From Bostrychus sinensis (taxonomy: Eukaryota > Chordata > Actinopteri > Gobiiformes > Eleotridae), in assembly GCA_020698575.1 (NCBI GenBank), contig CM036247.1:421786-485785 (forward strand): a stretch of 64,000 bases of DNA, in the 5' to 3' direction. Below are positions 61,901 through 64,000 of the stretch, piece after piece; the first letter of the stretch is position 1; the number at the start of each line of letters is the position of its first letter. Made by a program: the position numbers and the translations under genes. The notes beneath the pieces were generated by a model, which saw nothing but the letters and a program-made list of their open reading frames with translations, was not told the origin of the DNA and did not search any database.

Positions 61901-62866
61901 CCTCTGTTTTCTCTGTGTGCTGTAAACTGTTAAAGTTTTTTAGCCTCAGCTGTCCCACAGCTGTCCCACACACAGACTGATGAGAGTCACACGAGGACCA
62001 GGACCAGGACCAGGACCAGGACCAGTTCTCTGCTGTGCTGTCCCTCCGTGTCTCTGTCCCTCCTTGTCTCTGTCCCTCTGTCCCTCTGTGTCTCTGTCCC
62101 TCTGTGTCTCTGTCCCTCTGTGTCTCTGTCCCTCTGTGTCTCTGTCCCTCTGTCCCTCTGTGTCTCTGTCTCTCTGTGTCTCTGTCCCTCTGTGTCTCTG
62201 TCCCTCTGTGTCTCTGTCCCTCTGTCCCTCTGTGTCTCTGTCTCTCTGTGTCTCTGTCCCTCTGTGTCTCTGTCCCTCTGTGTCTCTGTGTCTCTGTCCC
62301 TCTGTGTCTCTGTCCCTCTGTCCCTCTGTCCCTCTGTGTCTCTGTCCCTCCGTGTCTCTGTGTCTCTGTCTCTCTGTGTCTCTGTCCCTCTGTGTCTCTG
62401 TCCCTCTGTGTCTCTGTGTCTCTGTCCCTCTGTGTCTCTGTGTCTCTGTCCCTCTGTGTCTTTGTGTCTCTGTCTCTCTGTGTCTCTGTCCCTCTGTGTT
62501 TCTGTCCCTCTGTCCCTCTGTGTTTCTGTCCCTCCGTGTCTCTGTCCCTCTGTCCCTCTGTCCCTCTGTCTCTCTGTGTCTCTGTCTCTCTGTGTCTCTG
62601 TCCCTCTGTCCCTCTGTGTTTCTGTCCCTCTGTGTCTCTGTGTTTCTGTCCCTCCGTGTCTCTGTCCCTCCGTGTCTCTGTCCCTCTGTCCCTCTGTGTT
62701 CCTGTCCCTCTGTGTCTCTGTCCCTCCGTGTCTCTGTCCCTCTGTGTCTCTGTCCCTCTGTGTCTCTGTCCCTCTGTGTCTCTGTCCCTGTGAGTGAAGG
62801 AGTGAAAGTAAAGGAGAAGTTCTGACCTGAAGTGAGTGCAGCTAAAACCAGGACCAACGCCAGCAT
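27706..62866 (-). CDS. igdcc3: igdcc3 (Punc), Ig/fibronectin cell-surface protein of the DCC/neogenin-related group
   Basis: Fifteen coding exons (high to low coordinate): 62827-62866, 52994-53311, 50561-50705, 50143-50273, 48672-48809, 48397-48555, 40783-40948, 40509-40579, 40154-40351, 38461-38628, 31231-31416, 29763-29867, 28576-28684, 28050-28113, 27706-27786. All phases agree and give about 692 residues: signal peptide, four Ig domains (residues about 22-120, 121-212, 213-311, 312-400), two FNIII domains (about 405-512, 513-605), one membrane span (about 620-641) and a short tail. Four Ig plus two FNIII fits IGDCC3; IGDCC4 and protogenin have more FNIII domains. The family acts as transmembrane adhesion/receptor-like proteins in the developing nervous system. 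Mammalian IGDCC3 is about 800 residues, so the tail is short and further 3' exons may be missed. The weakest junction is the GTCCGT donor after 31231. Confidence 0.9.
28050..28113 (-). CDS. igdcc3: igdcc3 exon 14: cytoplasmic juxtamembrane segment
   Basis: Encodes AWSHKQESEIRAKAENIELS and a Pro, completing the split Arg codon of exon 13. The donor GTAAAA continues into a long A-run on the gene strand. Confidence 0.85.
28130..28572. repeat. Intronic minisatellite GAGGTTAGGACAGAG
   Basis: Irregular units of 15-30 bp around GGTTAGGACAGAGGAGAGA. It fills nearly the whole intron between igdcc3 exons 13 and 14 and touches the exon 13 donor. Confidence 0.95.
28576..28684 (-). CDS. igdcc3: igdcc3 exon 13: transmembrane segment
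   Basis: The exon encodes CDCSHGDRSS, then the span LLIGLHSGVACVLCCLLLVL followed by LLQRRR. The paired cysteines near the inner face could be acylated. Donor is G|GTACCT, phase 2. Confidence 0.92.
28750..29752. repeat. Intronic 19-bp minisatellite AGAGTCTGCTGTCAGAAGA
   Basis: About 53 units in two alternating types (GCTGTCAGAAGA and GGAGTCAGAGGG). The plus-strand 382-codon frame is a 57-base periodic by-product. On the gene strand each unit contains a pyrimidine-rich stretch ending in CAG. Confidence 0.96.
29763..31416 (-). CDS. igdcc3: igdcc3 exons 11-12: FNIII domain 2
   Basis: Exon 31231-31416 starts VPVSPSFFTKVLNQTAIQVY and ends HTFSAL. Exon 29763-29867 continues EYGAVYEVELVAFNGNGDSS. 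I chose donor G|GTCCGT because its phase gives the normal FNIII spacing L-x-x-G-x-x-Y. The alternative GTACTC donor 10 bases downstream also keeps phase 1 only after changing this turn. An NQT sequon is present. Confidence 0.85.
29885..31195. repeat. Intronic 39-41-bp minisatellite with GTACTAGTAC palindrome
   Basis: About 33 units containing GCAGTACTAGTACACAGATA and TAAGTACTGATACA, differing by CA dinucleotide number and AC/AG at one site. It fills the intron between igdcc3 exons 11 and 12. Confidence 0.97.
32107..32228. repeat. 41-bp tandem repeat, three copies
   Basis: Units beginning CTGAAGACTCCAGAGGACAG at about 32107, 32148 and 32189. Confidence 0.9.
32357..32673. mobile_element. Non-autonomous hAT-type element (317 bp) with 8-bp target-site duplication
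   Basis: Ends are CAGAGCCGGCTCTAG and, inverted, CAGAGCCAGCTTTAG (13 of 15 match). The flanks are a perfect 8-bp duplication, GCACACAG (32349-32356 and 32674-32681). There is no coding capacity. An 8-bp duplication with CAG-type ends is the hAT signature. Confidence 0.88.
32820..35210. repeat. Intronic minisatellite ACACAGTCTGAGAGGACAGAG (22- and 29-bp units)
   Basis: About 90-100 units of two lengths, differing by a 7-base AGAACAG block. On the igdcc3 strand all three frames stay open for about 800-950 codons, and each unit reads TCTGTCCTCTCAG, which resembles a 3' splice site. Confidence 0.97.
35255..35850 (-). pseudogene. Non-LTR retrotransposon RT fragment
   Basis: On the minus strand, in broken frames, the translation shows GVDEILPQYLRSLDVVGLSW, LTRGDSA and KYRGITLLSLPWES, the N-terminal part of a LINE reverse transcriptase. 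Upstream is an acidic segment PPIEEAEVGDSEVDSFITQA. At least one frameshift separates the parts. The minisatellite at 32.8-35.2 kb begins at its 3' side. Confidence 0.75.
35928..36008. repeat. (TTTA)n microsatellite
   Basis: About 20 uninterrupted TTTA units inside the hAT-type element. Confidence 0.97.
36278..36595 (+). mobile_element. tRNA-derived SINE with (ATT)n tail
   Basis: The head has an A-box-like TTGGTAGAGAAGC and a B box GGTTCAAGCCC (36326-36336). The body contains TTGGGCAAGACACTTCACCC, common in fish interspersed repeats, and the 3' end runs into (TTA)n at 36558-36589. It is inserted into the hAT-type element. Confidence 0.8.
36850..37205. repeat. 16-bp minisatellite CCAAACCTAAAACCCG
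   Basis: About 22 units, with CCTG and GCGT variants. It lies just right of the hAT-type element. Confidence 0.96.
37316..38457. repeat. Intronic 19/15-bp minisatellite AGGAGGTGTTTGGGTGCAG
   Basis: About 65 units, 19 bp with 15-bp short forms (TTTGTAG). It ends 3 bases from the exon 10 donor of igdcc3. Long frames on both strands are by-products. Confidence 0.97.
38461..40351 (-). CDS. igdcc3: igdcc3 exons 9-10: end of Ig4 and FNIII domain 1
   Basis: Exon 40154-40351 gives TNQASARLAL, then the FNIII start PTGLQAKALSASSIELSW and IIGFVVHFRKLGG. Exon 38461-38628 gives PDSAELQEAVSRAAHRHQV, NLEPGTTYSLRVQAYTGLG and QESTTLGG. The FNIII Trp and the LEPGTTY turn are clear. The 1525-bp intron between them is entirely minisatellite. 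Confidence 0.93.
38640..40145. repeat. Intron-filling minisatellite CAGGTGAGGGACAGAGGAGGA (19/21-bp units)
   Basis: Alternating 21-bp and 19-bp units make a roughly 40-bp higher-order unit and fill the whole intron between igdcc3 exons 9 and 10. On the plus strand (antisense) each unit has CAG|GTGAGG, a donor-like word. Confidence 0.97.
40453..40508. repeat. Tandem duplication including the igdcc3 exon 8 5' splice site
   Basis: A 27-bp segment AGAGGTGTATTGTGGGAAGT plus GTAGTAC occurs at 40453-40479 and 40482-40508. On the gene strand each copy begins GTACTACAC, so the donor is duplicated. Confidence 0.92.
40509..40948 (-). CDS. igdcc3: igdcc3 exons 7-8: Ig domain 4
   Basis: Exons 40783-40948 and 40509-40579. 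Motifs are APPEFTQWPQSLSRPAGG, AVFTCTAAGVPEPHLTW, LKNGRLL, then TLAITRITADDEAIYQC and IAENSAG. Donors are GTGAGT and GTACTA. The intron between is almost wholly a tandem array. Confidence 0.93.
40600..40782. repeat. Intronic tandem repeat GAGAGCATTTACCCCTGACTACA
   Basis: Seven or eight copies of about 23 bp (TTTACCCC / TTTACACC variants) fill the intron between exons 7 and 8. Confidence 0.95.
41281..42010 (+). pseudogene. L1 ORF1 remnant (RNA-binding protein)
   Basis: A Lys/Thr/Pro-rich N-terminus is followed by a coiled-coil-like segment (KQNDALKERVLALERYKRHW) and a C-terminal WPKLEQARAAVKK region in another frame. A stop near 41446 and at least one shift break it. Confidence 0.75.
42241..45240 (+). 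pseudogene. L1 ORF2 remnant (endonuclease, reverse transcriptase)
   Basis: Short in-frame islands carry endonuclease N-terminal, RT and C-terminal motifs in the correct order (see the element entry). The catalytic YADD-type motif is not recognisable, and the region around 43930-44000 appears deleted or scrambled. Confidence 0.8.
45650..45835. repeat. AT-rich low complexity with (TA)n
   Basis: TTTTATTT runs are followed by (AT)n near 45758-45818. Confidence 0.9.
45836..47365. other. Unique sequence of igdcc3 intron 6, no gene seen
   Basis: About 1.5 kb without arrays or recognisable transposon coding motifs. It is the largest non-repetitive part of this intron. Confidence 0.6.
47370..48388. 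repeat. Intronic 21-bp minisatellite GGTTTTAGGTGGATCTGAACA
   Basis: About 48 units with ACA/GCA and GGT/CGT/GGA variants, ending 5-10 bases from the exon 6 donor. The 21-base period gives a SDPPKTC repeat on the minus strand. Confidence 0.97.
48397..48809 (-). CDS. igdcc3: igdcc3 exons 5-6: Ig domain 3
   Basis: Exons 48672-48809 and 48397-48555 are separated by a 116-bp intron with short AACCAGGTCTAA repeats. Motifs are DPVILSGPQNLTITV, AILECVATGNPRP, IVSWSRLDG, then DHSGVYVCSANRPG and LGRLQVQ. An NLT sequon lies in the first exon. Confidence 0.92.
48860..50140. repeat. Intronic 19-bp minisatellite AGTCAGGAGTGGTGGGCGG
   Basis: About 67 units with GTAGT, GAGGT and GTGAA variants. It ends within about 5 bases of the exon 4 donor (GTGAGACTCC). 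G-rich on the plus strand. Confidence 0.97.
50143..50705 (-). CDS. igdcc3: igdcc3 exons 3-4: Ig domain 2
   Basis: Exons 50561-50705 and 50143-50273 are separated by a 287-bp intron containing (TTATA)n. They show LPKFSSQPQSV, ARLSCEV, NIAWERN, then TDAGLFRCVAAN and QLSVT. The split codon AG|G restores Arg. Both Ig cysteines and the Trp are present. Confidence 0.92.
50447..50506. repeat. (TTATA)n microsatellite
   Basis: Twelve uninterrupted pentanucleotide units in the short intron between igdcc3 exons 3 and 4. Confidence 0.97.
50930..52270 (-). pseudogene. LINE ORF2 C-terminal fossil and 3' region
   Basis: Minus-strand islands read YGDDIILAEAKVNLQKML and LNAWCKKWRH (RT catalytic DD motif and thumb, 52165-52250), then ELGTLRISREGIWGSS, PDLGFSVFTNL, AMGWEPCLIKQRAELLCLWN near 51800, and a degraded Cys/His-type tail. 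The sequence below 51200 looks like its 3' untranslated part. Multiple shifts. It lies in sense orientation in igdcc3 intron 2. Confidence 0.75.
52275..52990. repeat. (AGT)n-based minisatellite with AAATGTATTAGTAATAGC spacer
   Basis: Blocks of GTA repeats are separated by AAATGTATTAGTAATAGCAG. The array touches the igdcc3 exon 2 donor (GTAAGTTACTACTACTA on the gene strand). The minus-strand LLLL/YYYY frames are by-products. Confidence 0.97.
52994..53311 (-). CDS. igdcc3: igdcc3 exon 2: Ig domain 1
   Basis: Acceptor TTTTAG at 53312 and donor T|GTAAGT. It encodes ELLFLKEPSDVIAVRERP, the first Ig cysteine in LLLDCEV, the core Trp in VAWRRNG, and DAGEYEC with the second cysteine. One exon holds the whole domain, whereas the later Ig domains are split in two. 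Confidence 0.92.
53565..58333. repeat. 4.77-kb 23-bp minisatellite ATTACTGACATTATAACGTGTGT
   Basis: About 207 units with almost no length change. The main polymorphism is GACATT versus GTCATT. Rarer variants are GTTTATT, AAGGTG, TATTATTG and TTAAAACG. It fills most of the right part of igdcc3 intron 1. Confidence 0.98.
58815..59035. repeat. (GTA)n microsatellite
   Basis: Trinucleotide array with AGCAGTAGT and AGTTAGT interruptions. Confidence 0.97.
59040..59875. other. Unique intronic sequence, no gene seen
   Basis: About 840 bp of ordinary AT-rich intron sequence without recognisable coding or element motifs. Confidence 0.6.
59878..60490. repeat. 20-22-bp minisatellite GGACAGTGAGGTACAGAGGAG
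   Basis: About 29 units, varying by GAGGTAC/GAGGGTAC. Confidence 0.97.
60568..61085. repeat. 30-bp minisatellite ACTCAGAGACAAGTCTAAGG
   Basis: About 17 units of 30 bp continuing TCTAACTCTG. Some contain CAGAGGTAAGT, a donor-like word on the plus strand. Confidence 0.97.
61461..61568. repeat. 10-11-bp repeat AGACCAGGATC
   Basis: Nine or ten units with AAGTTC/AGGATC variants. Confidence 0.9.
61660..61880. repeat. 11-bp minisatellite GAGTAAAGTCT
   Basis: About 19 units with AGTCA/AGTCT and AAGG variants. Confidence 0.96.
62038..62790. repeat. 8/16-bp minisatellite GTCCCTCTGTGTCTCT
   Basis: Mixed GTCCCTCT and GTGTCTCT half-units. Frames stay open on both strands because of the 8-base period. 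It ends about 37 bases from the exon 1 donor of igdcc3. Confidence 0.97.
62827..62866 (-). CDS. igdcc3: igdcc3 exon 1: signal peptide
   Basis: ATG at 62866-62864 begins MLALVLVLAALTS, then donor TCAG|GTCAG in phase 1. The next exon adds ATVGGAS, giving a classical hydrophobic signal sequence with small residues at the likely cleavage site. No ATG was seen in frame just upstream. The intron that follows is about 9.5 kb and full of arrays, so the exon is assigned by phase match and signal-peptide character. Confidence 0.75.
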
Positions 62867-62899
62867 CACGATACAGAGAAAATCCAACAAATGTAATCC

Positions 62900-63050
62900 A
62901 CTCGTGTCCTCGTCTCCTTGTCCCCTCGTCTCCTTATCCGCTCGTCTCCTTGTCCGCTCGTCTCCTTGTCTCCTCGCTTCTTTGTCCCCTCGCCTCCTTG
63001 TCCCCTCGCTTCCTTGTCCCCTCGCCTCCTTGTCCCCTCGCCTCCTTTAG
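62900..63050. repeat. CTCGTCTCCTTGTCC-type repeat at the igdcc3 5' end
   Basis: About 10 units of roughly 15 bp (CTCGCCTCCTTGTCCC and variants) lie just upstream of the start codon, in the likely 5' UTR. Confidence 0.85.
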
Positions 63051-63129
63051 TAAAATCCTTGTCCTCAGTGAAATGTCCTCCGTCAGAGTCTGGTTCTCTT
63101 CTGGTTGTCCTGATATCGTGTCTCTCGTC

Positions 63130-63225
63130 CGCCTCGTTCGGCTCCTCTGTGCAGACTCAGGGGCCGCAGACTCGGGCCCCTGGACCTGGGGGCGGGGCCA
63201 ACTCAAACACATTTGCATAAATCTG
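63130..63225 (-). promoter_or_regulatory. igdcc3: Candidate igdcc3 promoter: GC box and octamer
   Basis: GGGGCGGGGC (about 63189-63198) and a perfect octamer ATTTGCAT (63211-63218, ATGCAAAT on the gene strand) lie about 330-350 bp upstream of the ATG. There is no clear TATA box. Motif presence only. Confidence 0.4.
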
Positions 63226-63299
63226 AATACATCTGAATAATAATGAGCTGCACCGTGGTTCTCTGGAGACAGAGCAGACCCCTGTCAGGTTTTTATCAA

Positions 63300-64000
63300 G
63301 TCCTGGACCCGAGAGCACTCTGGACCAGACCAGAGCCCGGACTCACTGGACCTGAGACCACTCTGGACCAGACCAGAGCCCGGACTCACTGGACCTGAGA
63401 CTGAGTCAGTCCGGGTCAGTCCCACAGGATCTGCTCCAGCTCCTGCCGTCCGGTCTGAGTCTGGTCTGAGTCCGGTCTGAGTCCGGTCTGAGCTGGTTCT
63501 CAAACTTTCTGGGCCCAGGGACCTTTACAGCGCCCTCTGCTGGTAACCTGGTTAAAGGTTAAAGGTTAAAGGATGCTGCAGTAGCTCCTAACCCTCAGTC
63601 CCTGTGTAGTCTACAGCCGACTGTAGTGCACTCATTTTGTGAATGATTCAGACTCGCACATTATTTTTCTCTCAGCGGTGATCATGTGACGTCTGTGTAA
63701 AACAAACTGCGCTTGGCGAGCTCTGCTGATAATGTTCTTCTGTGATAAACCTGACCAGACTCAGATGTTTTAGTTATATTTAGATAAATTTTAATCGTAC
63801 ATGTGATATTTAATAAGAATTATCACTTTAATTAAAAAACAGACTGGACTATTGCAGCTCGGTGCCTTGTGAGGGGAAGCTGTGACCTGTACAGCTGAGC
63901 TAAGCTAACGTTAGCATTTTAACAGATATTAATTCATAAATACAACCTGAATGAAAACAGCTGGGTTTCTAACTGGGTTCTGTGAGTCCTGTCATGGTCC
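63300..64000. other. Upstream flank of igdcc3, no gene seen
   Basis: Short repeats (CGGACTCACTGGACCTGAGA twice; GGTCTGAGTCC; GGTTAAA three times at 63551-63571) and then ordinary sequence to the window edge. Confidence 0.5.

Noticed and set aside
27706..62866. IGDCC4, protogenin, neogenin or DCC as identity of the gene
   Set aside because: Those have more FNIII domains; here the second FNIII is followed directly by the membrane span.
61946..62890. 314-codon frame with a signal-like start followed by Arg/Asp/Thr repeats
   Set aside because: Only the first 13 codons from ATG 62866 are real (igdcc3 exon 1). The rest is the intronic array.

Overview
The window reads as nuclear DNA of a ray-finned (teleost) fish. 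It has spliced genes with GT-AG introns, a four-Ig/two-fibronectin receptor gene, CCCTAA telomeric repeats, L1-type and other LINE fossils, a tRNA-type SINE, hAT-type short elements and a Penelope-like reverse transcriptase. Micro- and minisatellite content is very high. No bacterial, phage or CRISPR features are present.

Layout. 1-2362: two hexamer-based arrays around about 440 bp of unique sequence. 2363-10620: a subtelomeric satellite of 11 nearly identical units of about 0.62-0.89 kb, each carrying a CCCTAA block in the orientation expected at a left chromosome end. 10621-15660: degenerate telomeric DNA, a 262-bp block present twice in direct orientation 4253 bp apart, CT-rich simple sequence and CpG-rich tandem monomers. 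About 15.9-23.16 kb: a probable composite mobile element. It has a hammerhead-like hairpin, an intact 922-residue intronless ORF of unknown family on the minus strand with a TATA box, and a head-to-head plus-strand unit. That unit is a spliced gene for an SGNH-hydrolase-like protein followed by a broken, 3'-truncated Penelope-type reverse transcriptase. This is the most novel part of the window.

From 62.87 kb down to at least 27.7 kb the minus strand carries one gene, assembled here from 15 coding exons whose splice phases all agree: signal peptide, four Ig domains, two FNIII domains, one membrane span and a short tail. This architecture identifies igdcc3 (Punc). Almost all its introns contain minisatellites, and in most cases the array starts at or within a few bases of the 5' splice site. 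Introns also hold an L1 copy with a 12-bp target-site duplication, a LINE C-terminal fossil, an RT fragment, two hAT-type elements and a SINE.

Domain and family calls come from motif recognition in the translated sequence. No database search was run. The joining of the 15.9-23.2 kb parts into one element, the last igdcc3 exon and the functional meaning of the intronic arrays are inferences.
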